From Oceanicoccus sagamiensis (GTDB taxonomy: Bacteria; Pseudomonadota; Gammaproteobacteria; Pseudomonadales; Dasaniaceae): 64,000 bases of DNA. The notes under the pieces are model-generated. The model saw only the letters and a program-made list of their open reading frames with translations. It ran no database searches and was not told the DNA's origin. The stretch is taken from NCBI RefSeq assembly GCF_002117105.1, contig NZ_CP019343.1, positions 4,216,001 to 4,280,000 on the forward strand. Reading direction: 5' to 3'. The position numbers were made by a program, and so were the translations under genes. Below, piece by piece: positions 21,531-30,491 of this stretch (within the stretch, counting starts at the first letter, position 1; the number at the start of each line of letters is the position of its first letter).

Positions 21531-21887
21531 TTAGGCGATGCTAAAGCTTTCGCCACAGCCACACTCAGCCACAACGTTAGGATTATTAAATTTCACCACA
21601 CTGTTTACGCCTTCATTGACGTAATCAATTTCGGTACCGCGCAAAATGGTAACGGCATCGGGAGCTACTGCCAAAGTGACTTTATCATTGGGGTGTAAAA
21701 CAACATCATCGGGCTCACTGGCATCAACCAGGTCGAGCACATAGGCATAGCCGGTACAGCCACTTTCTTTAGTGCTTAAACGCACTAGTTTGTCCCCTGC
21801 ACCATCCAGAGCCCGCTCAAAATGACGTAAGGCGGTTTCTGTCATAGTAACGGCCTCTGCATTCGGGTCAAAATTTGTGACTGACAT
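21531..21887 (-). CDS. sufA: A-type Fe-S carrier SufA/IscA-like
   Basis: HesB/IscA-family carrier that takes [2Fe-2S] or [4Fe-4S] clusters to targets. The three cluster cysteines are present in ESGCTGYAYVLD and the C-terminal CGCGESF. Length 118 is typical. Called sufA from its position in the suf operon; an ErpA- or IscA-type assignment cannot be excluded by sequence reading alone. Confidence 0.92.
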   Translation of the reverse strand: MSVTNFDPNAEAVTMTETALRHFERALDGAGDKLVRLSTKESGCTGYAYVLDLVDASEPDDVVLHPNDKVTLAVAPDAVTILRGTEIDYVNEGVNSVVKFNNPNVVAECGCGESFSIA

Positions 21888-21940
21888 AACTTCTCCTACT
21901 ACCTGCTTATACTAAACCAATACCGCTGCACATCATGCCC

Positions 21941-21992
21941 GTGAAGGCGGAACCTGGAGATCGATGGATTCCCACCTTCGCGAGAATGACGA
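21941..21992. repeat. Degenerate gaaggcgg/attcccgccttcgcg-type palindromic repeat
   Basis: The sequence cccgtgaaggcgg (21938-21950) and ggattcccaccttcgcgagaatgac (21965-21989) form an imperfect inverted pair. It resembles the widespread bacterial gaatgac/ccttcgcg repeat. Only one copy is seen, between sufA and sufS. Confidence 0.5.
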
Positions 21993-22004
21993 TAACGCTT
22001 AGGC

Positions 22005-23249
22005 TTAGCCCAGCATGGTTTTCACTTTGTTTAAGGCTGCAAATAAAGCATCCACTTCATCCAGCGTATTATAAATTGAGAAGGATGCACGAGCTGTGCC
22101 CGGTACACCCAAACGGCCCATCAGTGGCTCTGCACAGTGATGACCGGTACGAATCGCCACGCCCTGCCGGTCTAATAGAAAACCAATATCGGCGGGATGA
22201 CCTTCATCCATCACAAAACTGAGCACTCCCACTTTATTGGGGGCAGTACCGACAATAGTCAAGCCATCAAAGGCTTCGGCTTGCCGGGTAGCGCTTTCTA
22301 GCAGCGCAGCTTCGTGGGTTTGCACTGCGTCCATATCTAATTCAGAAAACCAGCGAATAGCTTCGGCCATACCGATGGCACCAGAGATATTCGGTGTGCC
22401 TGCCTCCATTCTATAAGGCAAAACATTCCACGCTGCATCCTGATAACTAACCTCGGAAATCATCTCTCCGCCAGTTTGCCAAACAGGCCATTCGGTCAGT
22501 AAGGCTTCTTTACCCCAAAGCACACCAATACCAGTAGGGCCAAATAACTTATGGGCAGAGAAGACATAAAAATCACAACCCAATACCTGCACATCAACAG
22601 GCTCGTGGGCAATACCTTGTGCACCGTCAATCAAAACCCATGCATCTACCGCTTTCGCCTGTGCGGTTAAATCGGCAATAGGGTTTAATGTGCCCAATGC
22701 ATTAGAAACATGGGGAAAGGCTACCAGCTTGGTACGTGTATTTAATAAGGCAGAAAATTGCTCAAGGTCCAGCTCGCCGGTATCTTTAATCGGCACAACA
22801 ACCAGTTTGGCACCCGAGCGTTTACAGGCTTGTTGCCAAGTGACTAAATTAGCGTGGTGCTCCATCTCGGTGACCAGCACTTCATCATCAGCCGTAAGCA
22901 ACTGCGCTAAACCGTTAGCCACCACATTGATTGATTCCGTGGTACCACTGGTCCAAATAACTTCATTGCGAGAATAAGCATTAATAAACTCCGCAACGGT
23001 ATCACGGGCACCTTCATAACGACGGGTTGCTTCATCAGCTAACTGGTGAGCACCGCGGTGAACATTGGAGTTACAGGTACTGTAATAATCTACCAGCGCA
23101 TCAATGACACACTGAGGCTTTTGCGTAGTCGCCGCATTATCCAAATAGACCAAGGGCTTGCCATCTATCTCACGAGATAAAATAGGAAACTGCTGACGGA
23201 TAGCCTCCACATCAAAAGCCGATTCCGCTTGTTTGGCTAGACTGCTCAT
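22005..23249 (-). CDS. sufS: Cysteine desulfurase SufS
   Basis: PLP enzyme (group II) that mobilises sulfur from cysteine for SUF. The PLP lysine is in FYVFSAHKLFGPTGIG, and the active Cys372 is in TGHHCAEPLMGR, the group II context. The frame stays open to 23300, but the ATG at 23249 overlaps the sufD stop as TAATG, giving 414 residues and a usual start (MSSLAKQAESAFDVEAIR). Coupling with sufD is implied. Confidence 0.97.
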   Translation of the reverse strand: MSSLAKQAESAFDVEAIRQQFPILSREIDGKPLVYLDNAATTQKPQCVIDALVDYYSTCNSNVHRGAHQLADEATRRYEGARDTVAEFINAYSRNEVIWTSGTTESINVVANGLAQLLTADDEVLVTEMEHHANLVTWQQACKRSGAKLVVVPIKDTGELDLEQFSALLNTRTKLVAFPHVSNALGTLNPIADLTAQAKAVDAWVLIDGAQGIAHEPVDVQVLGCDFYVFSAHKLFGPTGIGVLWGKEALLTEWPVWQTGGEMISEVSYQDAAWNVLPYRMEAGTPNISGAIGMAEAIRWFSELDMDAVQTHEAALLESATRQAEAFDGLTIVGTAPNKVGVLSFVMDEGHPADIGFLLDRQGVAIRTGHHCAEPLMGRLGVPGTARASFSIYNTLDEVDALFAALNKVKTMLG

Positions 23250-24502
23250 TACTTCACTTCCATATTGGCAAAACGTTGACGCAATTGTGGACGCAACCAT
23301 TCCGCCAACACCTGATTAGGCATTTGATCGACTAATTCATTAATAAATCCAAAGCTCAACATAATTTGAGCCTGGGCTTTGCTAACACCACGGGACTGTA
23401 AATAGTACAGCGCGCCTTTATCAATCTCGGCAATGGTGGCACCGTGGGCGCAACGGACATCATCGGCGTAAATTTCCAATTCTGGTTTGGTATTGATTTC
23501 TGCATCCCGGGACATTAGCAAGTTACGGTTGTTCAATTCCGCCAGGGTTTTTTGTGCATCGCGATGTATATGGATACGACCATTAAACACAGCGCGAGAA
23601 TGATCCGCCACGATACCCCGAACATTTTCCTCCGTCGTACCGTTAGGGACCATATGTTCGATAGTGCTATGTAAATCAAATAGCTCATTACCATCTAATA
23701 AGTAAATAGCATTAAGCTTGGCAAAGGCATGTTCGCCAGTGTGATTAACATCCACATCAAGACGAGATAATTCACTACCAAAACCTACCAGCGTACTATT
23801 TAACTGAGCCTTAGTGGCCAGGTTGAAGTGGCTGCCGCCAACGCTTAATGCGGCACCGGTTTGCAATGCAAAACGGTAATGCTCAAGGGAGGCCGACTCA
23901 CCTAAAGTATATTCTGCAAAACCGGTATTAAAACTTTTTTGCTCACCTGAGAAATCTTCCACAACGGTCAGCGAAGATTGATCAGCAATACGCACCAGAA
24001 CTCGATTATGTGCTTCGCAGCCTTTACTAACACGGTGAACAATTCTGACTACTGGTTCAATGCTAACGCCTTCAGCCACATCAATAATCACACCCGCTGT
24101 AGCCAGTACATCATTCACCAAACCAAATAAATGCCTGGCAGGCTTGGCCGCGGTAAAGGTTTCAGCCGCCCATTGCTGTGTTTCTGCTGCGGCGTCTGCC
24201 AGAGACACAATACTTAAACCTTCCGGTAGCTGCGATAAGTCAGATTGCAACACACCATCGGTAAAAACCAGCTCAATACTATTAAGACCTTCTATCGTTT
24301 CAGCAACCACTAACTCACTATTGGCCGCAGTCGCAAATTCGGCATCCGCCAATACATGCACCGGGGTATATTTCCAGGCTTCTGTTTTGCGGCTTGGCCA
24401 CTGCGCTTCGCGTAATAGGGCCAGCGAGGCCTGACGCTGCGGTGACAACCAATCGCTTATCTGCTCAGCTCGGCTAACGGCTTTGCCTAACCACTCACTC
24501 AT
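23249..24502 (-). CDS. sufD: Fe-S scaffold subunit SufD
   Basis: Beta-helical partner of SufB in the SufBC2D scaffold. The C-terminal region carries ADDVRCAHGATIAEID with the conserved Cys/His pair, then SFGFINELVDQMP. Residues 200-350 contain the beta-helix (LDVDVNHTGEHAFAKLNAIYLL and so on). Length 417 is normal. Its start overlaps sufC by 4 bp and its stop overlaps sufS. Confidence 0.96.
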   Translation of the reverse strand: MSEWLGKAVSRAEQISDWLSPQRQASLALLREAQWPSRKTEAWKYTPVHVLADAEFATAANSELVVAETIEGLNSIELVFTDGVLQSDLSQLPEGLSIVSLADAAAETQQWAAETFTAAKPARHLFGLVNDVLATAGVIIDVAEGVSIEPVVRIVHRVSKGCEAHNRVLVRIADQSSLTVVEDFSGEQKSFNTGFAEYTLGESASLEHYRFALQTGAALSVGGSHFNLATKAQLNSTLVGFGSELSRLDVDVNHTGEHAFAKLNAIYLLDGNELFDLHSTIEHMVPNGTTEENVRGIVADHSRAVFNGRIHIHRDAQKTLAELNNRNLLMSRDAEINTKPELEIYADDVRCAHGATIAEIDKGALYYLQSRGVSKAQAQIMLSFGFINELVDQMPNQVLAEWLRPQLRQRFANMEVK

Positions 24503-25257
24503 GCAGACTGCTCCCGTTGCTCAGTCAACCAGGTATAGCCCTGCTCTTCTAACTCAAGCGCCAAAGAGGCATCGCCACTTTTAACAATTTTGCCATCGGA
24601 TAAAACATGGACAAAATCCGGTTTAATATAATCGAGTAAGCGCTGGTAGTGCGTTACAACAATAAAGCTGCGATCTGGTGAGCGCTGGCTATTAACACCT
24701 TCTGCTACCACTTGCAGGGCATCGATATCCAAACCGGAATCCGATTCATCCAGGATGCATAGCTTGGGCTTTAATAGCAGCATTTGCATAATTTCATTGC
24801 GCTTTTTCTCGCCACCGGAGAAACCTTCATTAACACCACGCTTTAAAAACTCCGCGGGCAAATGGACTTGTTTACAGGCTTCGCGGGCCATTTTTAGAAA
24901 ATCTTTGGAGCTAACCGCTTCTTCACCGCGGGCTTCGCGCTGGGCATCTACAGCGGCCTTTAAAAACTCCAGATTGCTAACACCGGGGATTTCAACCGGG
25001 TACTGAAAGGCCAAAAACAAACCCTCACGGGCGCGCTCTTCCGCTTCCATCTCTAGTAATTCAACACCATCCAGTGTTACTGAGCCTTCGTTGACTTCAT
25101 AGCCTTCACGGCCAGACATCACATAACCCATGGTACTTTTACCGGCACCATTGGGGCCCATAATTGCGTGAACTTCACCAGGCTTAACATCCAGATCAAG
25201 ACCCTTAAGGATCTGTTTTTCTTCTACACTGGCTTGTAAATTTTTAATTGATAACAT
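24499..25257 (-). CDS. sufC: SUF ATPase SufC
   Basis: ABC-type ATPase of the SufBC2D scaffold, cytosolic and not a transporter. Walker A is GPNGAGKST, the signature is FSGGEKKRNE, Walker B is LCILDESDSGLD. Length 252 is normal. The 4-bp overlap with sufD and 3-bp gap from sufB show one tightly packed transcript. Confidence 0.98.
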   Translation of the reverse strand: MLSIKNLQASVEEKQILKGLDLDVKPGEVHAIMGPNGAGKSTMGYVMSGREGYEVNEGSVTLDGVELLEMEAEERAREGLFLAFQYPVEIPGVSNLEFLKAAVDAQREARGEEAVSSKDFLKMAREACKQVHLPAEFLKRGVNEGFSGGEKKRNEIMQMLLLKPKLCILDESDSGLDIDALQVVAEGVNSQRSPDRSFIVVTHYQRLLDYIKPDFVHVLSDGKIVKSGDASLALELEEQGYTWLTEQREQSA

Positions 25258-25260
25258 GTT

Positions 25261-26697
25261 TTATCCTACTGAACCTTCCAGGCTTATTTCTAAAAGCTTG
25301 CCCGCTTCTACGGCAAACTCCATGGGTAATTCTTTAAACACTTCTTTGCAAAAACCATTAACAATCATGGACACCGCTTTTTCTGGGTCCAGGCCGCGCT
25401 GCTGGCATAAAAACATTTGATCGTCTGAGACTTTTGAGGTGGTGGCTTCGTGCTCCACTATGGCAGAAGGGTTTTTGCTTTCTACATAGGGGAAGGTATG
25501 GGCGCCACATTGATCGCCAATTAATAACGAATCGCACTGGGTAAAATTACGCGCACCATCGGCACGAGGCCCCATACGGACCAGGCCGCGGTAGCTATTA
25601 TTACTCCGCCCTGCCGATATCCCTTTGGAGATAATGGTGGATTTGGTGTTTTTACCCATATGAATCATTTTGGTGCCAGTATCCGCTTGCTGCATACCGC
25701 GGGTTAATGCCACGGAATAAAACTCACCGATACTGTTATCACCCCGTAAAATACAGCTGGGGTATTTCCAGGTAACGGCAGAGCCGGTTTCAACCTGGGT
25801 CCAGGACACTTTGGCACTGGTATGACACACCGCACGCTTGGTAACAAAGTTATAGATACCGCCCTTGCCGTTTTCATCACCCGGGTACCAGTTTTGTACG
25901 GTGGAGTATTTAATTTCTGCGTTATCTAAAGCAACCAACTCAACGACCGCTGCGTGTAATTGATTTTCATCACGCTGCGGCGCTGTACAACCTTCAAGAT
26001 AACTTACATGACTGCCTTCATCGGCAATAATTAAGGTACGCTCAAATTGCCCCGTGTTCATTTCATTAATACGGAAGTAAGTGGATAACTCCATTGGGCA
26101 GCGAACACCTTTGGGGATATAGACAAAGGAGCCGTCGGTAAAGACCGCACAGTTTAATGCTGCATAATAATTGTCGCGCTGAGGCACCACACTACCGAGA
26201 TACTTTTGTACTAACTCAGGGTATTCCTGAATCGCTTCAGAGATTGGGCAAAAGATAACACCGGACTCGGCGAGTTTTTCACGGAAGGTGGTTACTACAG
26301 AAACGGAATCGAATACAGCATCAACTGCTACACCCGCCAGCATTTGCTGCTCTAATAATGGGATACCTAATTTGTCATAGGTTGCCAATAATTCAGGATC
26401 AACTTCATCCAAAGACTTTGGCTTATCCGCCATACTTTTAGGGGCTGAATAGTAAGAAATATCCTGAAAATTAATTTCCGGATAGTGAACATGGGCCCAT
26501 TCTGGTTCTTCCATTTCTTGCCAAAGGGCAAAGGCTTTTAGACGCCATTCAAGCATCCACTCCGGTTCATTTTTCATGGCCGATATACGACGAATAACAT
26601 CCTCGTCTAATCCGGGTTCAAATGTTTCAGACTCGATATCGGACACAAAACCGGCTTCGTATTCCCGGCTGATGGCCTGATTAATTTGTTCTGTCAT
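25261..26697 (-). CDS. sufB: Fe-S scaffold subunit SufB
   Basis: Main assembly subunit of the SUF system. The protein shows [49 protein letters not shown] and [23 protein letters not shown], including the conserved cysteine clusters. Length 478 is within the family range. It lies 32 bp downstream of iscS. Together with sufC and sufD it replaces IscU/HscBA of a canonical isc operon at this chromosomal position. Confidence 0.98.
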   Translation of the reverse strand: MTEQINQAISREYEAGFVSDIESETFEPGLDEDVIRRISAMKNEPEWMLEWRLKAFALWQEMEEPEWAHVHYPEINFQDISYYSAPKSMADKPKSLDEVDPELLATYDKLGIPLLEQQMLAGVAVDAVFDSVSVVTTFREKLAESGVIFCPISEAIQEYPELVQKYLGSVVPQRDNYYAALNCAVFTDGSFVYIPKGVRCPMELSTYFRINEMNTGQFERTLIIADEGSHVSYLEGCTAPQRDENQLHAAVVELVALDNAEIKYSTVQNWYPGDENGKGGIYNFVTKRAVCHTSAKVSWTQVETGSAVTWKYPSCILRGDNSIGEFYSVALTRGMQQADTGTKMIHMGKNTKSTIISKGISAGRSNNSYRGLVRMGPRADGARNFTQCDSLLIGDQCGAHTFPYVESKNPSAIVEHEATTSKVSDDQMFLCQQRGLDPEKAVSMIVNGFCKEVFKELPMEFAVEAGKLLEISLEGSVG

Positions 26698-26729
26698 GGC
26701 TAAACTCTCAAAAACTTATCGTTATACGC

Positions 26730-27887
26730 TCAGGCCGATTGAGCCTGTTGTAGCTGCGTATAAATAGTACGAATATGAGCCACTGCTGCACTCACATTCT
26801 CTTCTGTGGTGAAACGGCCTAGTGAAAACCGAATCGAGCTATGGGCGTCTTCATTACTCACCCCCATGGCTGTTAATACATAGGATGGTTCCATACTGGC
26901 CGAGGTACAGGCCGAACCGGTTGATACCGCCAACTCTCTGAGTGATAACAATAAGGTTTCACCCTCGACGCCGCTAAAGCAGACATTTAAGTGTCCGGGG
27001 CTGACCTGTTCTGTACTGCCGTTTCTTTTGACACCCGGTAAATCGGCAATACCTGACCAAAGCAGGTTGCGTAAACGCTCTATTCTTGGCGCTTCTTCTG
27101 CCAAACACTCGGCCGCCAATCTGGAAGCCTCGCCCATACCCACAATTTGATGGGTAGGTAAAGTGCCTGAACGCATACCCCGCTCATGCCCACCACCATG
27201 CATTTGCTGGTTAAGTTGAGGCTGGACCGGGCGACGCACATACAGCGCACCAATACCTTTAGGGCCGTAAAATTTGTGCGCACACAAACTCATTAAATCC
27301 ACCTGCAAAGCTTTAGTATCCACCGGCACTTTGCCGGCAGCTTGTGCCGCATCAACATGTAAAAGCACATGATTGTCACGGCAAATTCTGCCAATCTCCG
27401 CAATCGGGTTGATGGCACCGGTTTCGTTATTGATCTGCATAATGCTAACGAGTTTGGTGTCTTCGGTTAGCGCCTGCTTAACTTGCTCTGCACTGATCAC
27501 GCCATCAGCGTCGGGCGCCAGCCAGGTCACTTTTACGCCTTTTTGCTCTAGCCATTTAGCGGGATCGATTACCGCTTTGTGTTCAATAGTTGAGGTAATT
27601 AAATGGCCTTGGTAGTTCTCGGCTTCAAATACACCTTTTAAAGCAAGATTGTTGGATTCTGTTGCGCCACTGGTCCAGGCAATTTCTCTGGGGTCGCTGT
27701 GAATTAAGTCCGCAACATGACGCCTTGCTTTTTCAACCTGTTCTTCTGCCTGCCAGCCGTAGATATGCGACCGGGAGGCAGGGTTAGCAAAAATACCCTC
27801 GCGGGTTAAACAACCGGCCATTGCTTCTGCCACACTCGGATCAACCGGCGTGGTCGCGGCATAATCAAGATAGATGGGCAGTGGCAT
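26730..27887 (-). CDS. iscS: IscS/NifS-type cysteine desulfurase (group I)
   Basis: PLP-dependent desulfurase with the group I active loop STGSACTSASMEPSYVL (Cys327) and PLP lysine in SLCAHKFYGPKGIGAL. N-terminal motif YLDYAATTPVDP. At 385 residues it is about 20 shorter than E. coli IscS, mostly at the C-terminus. It sits between iscR and sufB with 17 and 32 bp gaps. With sufS in the same operon, the cell has two different desulfurases under IscR; IscS may also serve tRNA thiolation. Confidence 0.95.
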   Translation of the reverse strand: MPLPIYLDYAATTPVDPSVAEAMAGCLTREGIFANPASRSHIYGWQAEEQVEKARRHVADLIHSDPREIAWTSGATESNNLALKGVFEAENYQGHLITSTIEHKAVIDPAKWLEQKGVKVTWLAPDADGVISAEQVKQALTEDTKLVSIMQINNETGAINPIAEIGRICRDNHVLLHVDAAQAAGKVPVDTKALQVDLMSLCAHKFYGPKGIGALYVRRPVQPQLNQQMHGGGHERGMRSGTLPTHQIVGMGEASRLAAECLAEEAPRIERLRNLLWSGIADLPGVKRNGSTEQVSPGHLNVCFSGVEGETLLLSLRELAVSTGSACTSASMEPSYVLTAMGVSNEDAHSSIRFSLGRFTTEENVSAAVAHIRTIYTQLQQAQSA

Positions 27888-27904
27888 AGCTAATCTCTAA
27901 ACAG

Positions 27905-28384
27905 TTAAACAACGGATGATAATGGAATGGTTTCAGTGCCTTCCTGGTCGCGACTTTCCTGACGGGCAGCAACATCCTGCACATCGCGGCGAGCCACTAA
28001 ACTGGCAAGACTGATACCACTTAAAAAACTATGAATCTGGTCACTGAGGTCACACCATAAGTGATGTGTCAGGCATTTTTCACCATCCTGACAATCACCC
28101 GCACCACCGCAACCGGTCGCATCGATGCTTTCATTAACAGCATCCACTATCTGGGCGACAAATATTGTCTCACTGACCCGACTCAACAAATAACCGCCAC
28201 CGGGACCACGCACACTGGTGACTAAATCATTGCGGCGTAATTTGGCAAAGAGCTGCTCTAAGTAGGACAGGGATATGCCCTGACGGTTAGAAATATCCGC
28301 CAGACTGATGGGGCCAGCATTGGAATGAATCGCTAAATCCAGCATTGCAGTAACTGCATATCGACCTTTGGTTGTAAGTCGCAT
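27905..28384 (-). CDS. iscR: Fe-S cluster regulator IscR
   Basis: Rrf2-family winged-helix repressor that senses Fe-S status. Begins [18 protein letters not shown]; the cluster ligands appear in [19 protein letters not shown] (three Cys spaced as in IscR plus the His). Length 159 is typical. It is the first gene of the iscS-sufBCDS-sufA-sufT-sufE run and would be autoregulated through the two operator-like sites directly upstream. Confidence 0.97.
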   Translation of the reverse strand: MRLTTKGRYAVTAMLDLAIHSNAGPISLADISNRQGISLSYLEQLFAKLRRNDLVTSVRGPGGGYLLSRVSETIFVAQIVDAVNESIDATGCGGAGDCQDGEKCLTHHLWCDLSDQIHSFLSGISLASLVARRDVQDVAARQESRDQEGTETIPLSSVV

Positions 28385-28424
28385 AATAGAAATCCGTTAG
28401 GTTAATGGATGCCGCAATAGTGCA

Positions 28425-28449
28425 ATAACCAACTAATTTAGTCAACTAT
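28425..28449 (-). promoter_or_regulatory. IscR Type 1 operator, site A, overlapping the iscR promoter
   Basis: On the minus strand the 25 bases begin atagttgactaaattagt and end ggttat, agreeing with the published E. coli Type 1 consensus (ATASYYGACTRWWWYAGTCRRSTAT) at 23 of 25 positions by my count. A TTGACT within it can act as a -35 element. The iscR ATG lies 41 bp downstream, so [2Fe-2S]-IscR repression of the operon is predicted. Confidence 0.8.
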
Positions 28450-28474
28450 AAAACCAACTGGTTTACTAGGTTTT
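28450..28474 (-). promoter_or_regulatory. Second, weaker IscR Type 1-like site
   Basis: Directly abutting site A, the minus-strand sequence includes cctagtaaaccagttggttt. Its right half-site (agttggtttt) resembles that of site A, while the left half is poor. Two tandem sites match the arrangement at the E. coli iscR promoter. Weaker match, hence lower confidence. Confidence 0.45.
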
Positions 28475-28550
28475 ACCTGAGAGGGATTGTGCACGGGGCA
28501 ATAACCACACAGCGCGTGGGATTATACAGAAATCCTCTTATTCTACAAAC

Positions 28551-28612
28551 GCAGGGTGGATTAAAATCCACCATTAAGCATGCTGGTTTTGGTGGATTTT
28601 AATCCACCCTAC
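28551..28612. repeat. REP/BIME-like paired palindrome, copy 3
   Basis: Arm 1 (28551-28572) reads gcagggtggattaaaatccacc, its GTAG head changed to GCAG; arm 2 (28591-28612) is ggtggattttaatccaccctac. Arm 2 supplies the TAG stop codon of trmJ (28609-28611). The element sits between the trmJ 3' end and the iscR regulatory region. Confidence 0.9.
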
Positions 28613-29388
28613 TGCTTATTTTTTGCCTTGTTTACCCATTGCTGGGTTGAGGTCAGGATGCCACGCATCATCTGTACTTCAAGGTCATCCATACGAGTGC
28701 GGCTATAGAGGCGACGCAGGCGAGTCATTAGCTGCTTGGGGGCCTCGGGGTTTAGGAATTCCATATCAATCAGGGTTTCTTCGAGGTGGGTATAGAGACG
28801 TTCGACCTCATCAACTCGGGCAAAACGGGTATCCCATTCCTGCATTTCATCGTCACTAAGCTCGCCTTCTAGCTGGCGCATACGCAGCTCGTAGGTAACG
28901 ACCTGAACCGCCATCCCGAGATTCAGGGAGGTGTAGTCTTCGCTAGCGGGGATATTAACGTGTAAATGACAGGCTTGTAGCTCTTCATTGGTTAAACCGC
29001 GGTCTTCACGGCCAAATACCAGAGCTACCGGGTGCTGTGATAACTCAGGATACACCTTATCGGCACAGACCCTGGGGTTAACCAGTGGCCAGGGAATACG
29101 GCGACCACGGGCACTGGTACCGACGACCAAACCACAATCCGCCACAGCCTCTTCCAGCGTCTCAACGACGGTGGCATTCTCCAGTAAGTCCACCGCACTG
29201 GCGGCGCGCCAACCGGCACGCTCATGAGGGAAATCCTTGGGCTTAACCAGACATAAGTCCTTTAGCCCCATATTTTTCATCGCGCGGGCAACCGCGCCGA
29301 TATTACCGGGGTGGGAGGTATGTACCAGTACAACACGGGCATTATGGAGTGGATTTGGGGTAGTCACGGCAACCTGCTTTATCATCAT
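28609..29388 (-). CDS. trmJ: tRNA (cytidine/uridine-2'-O-)-methyltransferase TrmJ
   Basis: SPOUT-fold enzyme methylating ribose at position 32 of tRNAs. Motifs seen: NIGAVARAMKNMGL near the N-terminus, ALVFGREDRGLTNEEL, and the knot-forming IPASEDYTSLNLGMAVQVVTYE. Length 259. The stop codon falls in a REP-like repeat. In Pseudomonas trmJ lies next to suhB and iscR in the same arrangement, usually with cysE in between; no cysE is present here. Confidence 0.96.
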   Translation of the reverse strand: MMIKQVAVTTPNPLHNARVVLVHTSHPGNIGAVARAMKNMGLKDLCLVKPKDFPHERAGWRAASAVDLLENATVVETLEEAVADCGLVVGTSARGRRIPWPLVNPRVCADKVYPELSQHPVALVFGREDRGLTNEELQACHLHVNIPASEDYTSLNLGMAVQVVTYELRMRQLEGELSDDEMQEWDTRFARVDEVERLYTHLEETLIDMEFLNPEAPKQLMTRLRRLYSRTRMDDLEVQMMRGILTSTQQWVNKAKNKQ

Positions 29389-29558
29389 CGTTGAAAGGCC
29401 GCGGATTTTATCAGAATTTCAGCGCGGTGATAGAGGGAATCGGCCATCGCAACGTATTTAGTGGCAGATCGCTACAATTGCCGTTTCTCGTTTGCCAACT
29501 GTGCTGCTATAATCCGCCGCCGTAATGCCCTCCGTATCCATTAACTCTAGGTCTGCCC

Positions 29559-30362
29559 ATGGAACCCATGCTAAATATCGCTTTGCGAGCCGCCCGAAGT
29601 GCCGGTGAAATTGTTGCCCGCGCCACCGAACAAATCGATATGCTGGAAGTGAAAGAAAAGAGTGCTAATGATTTTGTCACTGAGGTTGATCAGGCCGCCG
29701 AAAAGGAGGTGATCTATCATCTCTCCAAAGCCCACCCTGACCATGCCTTTTTAGGGGAAGAAGGAGGCCTACAGGGTAATGCCAACAGTGACTATCAATG
29801 GATTATTGACCCTATTGATGGCACCACCAATTTTGTCCGCGGCATCCCCCATTTTGCGATCTCCATTGCCTGCCTGTACAAAGGCCAGATCGAGCATGCC
29901 GTGATCCTTGACCCGATTCGCCGGGAAGAGTTTACCGCCAGCCGTGGTAAAGGCGCGCAGCTGAATGGCCGCCGGATGCGAGTCAGCAGTAACAAGTCTT
30001 TAGACGGCACCTTAATTGGCACTGGTATTCCTTTTAAATCCAGAAGCGAGGCCCATATCCCCGCCTATACCCAAAGCCTTGAAGCGGTGGCCAAACAAAC
30101 CGCCGGTATTCGCCGTGCGGGTGCAGCCTCGCTGGATTTGGCTTATGTGGCAGCGGGCCGTTTGGATGCCTTCTGGGAAATTGGCTTAAATAAGTGGGAT
30201 ATTGCCGCAGGCGTTTTATTGGTGAGAGAATGTGGCGGCTTAGTCTCAGACTTTAATGGCGGCAACGATTTTATGGAGTCGGGTAATATTGTCGCGGGCA
30301 ACCCAAAATGCTTTAAGGCCCTGCTGCAAACCATCCAACCCCACCTAAAACATATTAAATAA
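29559..30362 (+). CDS. suhB: Inositol-1-monophosphatase family protein SuhB
   Basis: Mg-dependent phosphatase and, in E. coli, a factor of ribosomal RNA antitermination. Visible metal-site motifs are FLGEEGG, the family signature DPIDGTTNFVRGIPHF and the C-terminal NKWDIAAGVLLVRECGG. Length 267 is normal. Divergent from trmJ with a 170-bp shared promoter region, the arrangement found in Pseudomonas. Confidence 0.96.
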   Translation: MEPMLNIALRAARSAGEIVARATEQIDMLEVKEKSANDFVTEVDQAAEKEVIYHLSKAHPDHAFLGEEGGLQGNANSDYQWIIDPIDGTTNFVRGIPHFAISIACLYKGQIEHAVILDPIRREEFTASRGKGAQLNGRRMRVSSNKSLDGTLIGTGIPFKSRSEAHIPAYTQSLEAVAKQTAGIRRAGAASLDLAYVAAGRLDAFWEIGLNKWDIAAGVLLVRECGGLVSDFNGGNDFMESGNIVAGNPKCFKALLQTIQPHLKHIK

Positions 30363-30389
30363 ACTGCCCCGCTAACTTTTAGTTATTAA

Positions 30390-30427
30390 AAAGCACTGGA
30401 TGGGATAATTACCCTATCTAGTGCTTG
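30390..30427. terminator. Hairpin after suhB, possible terminator
   Basis: aagcactggatggg (30391-30404) pairs with ccctatctagtgctt (30412-30426) over 14 bp, counting two G-U pairs. The T-run lies on the minus-strand side, so termination of the suhB transcript is uncertain; on the plus strand no U-tract follows. Confidence 0.4.
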
Positions 30428-30491
30428 AACCTTTGGTTGACTCCTTCTATTTTATCCCCTATTGCCTTAATAAATACGGGACCCTTCCTGC

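Noticed and set aside
28623-28859. 78-codon plus-strand frame opposite trmJ
   Set aside because: Lies wholly within trmJ on the other strand with no independent signal.
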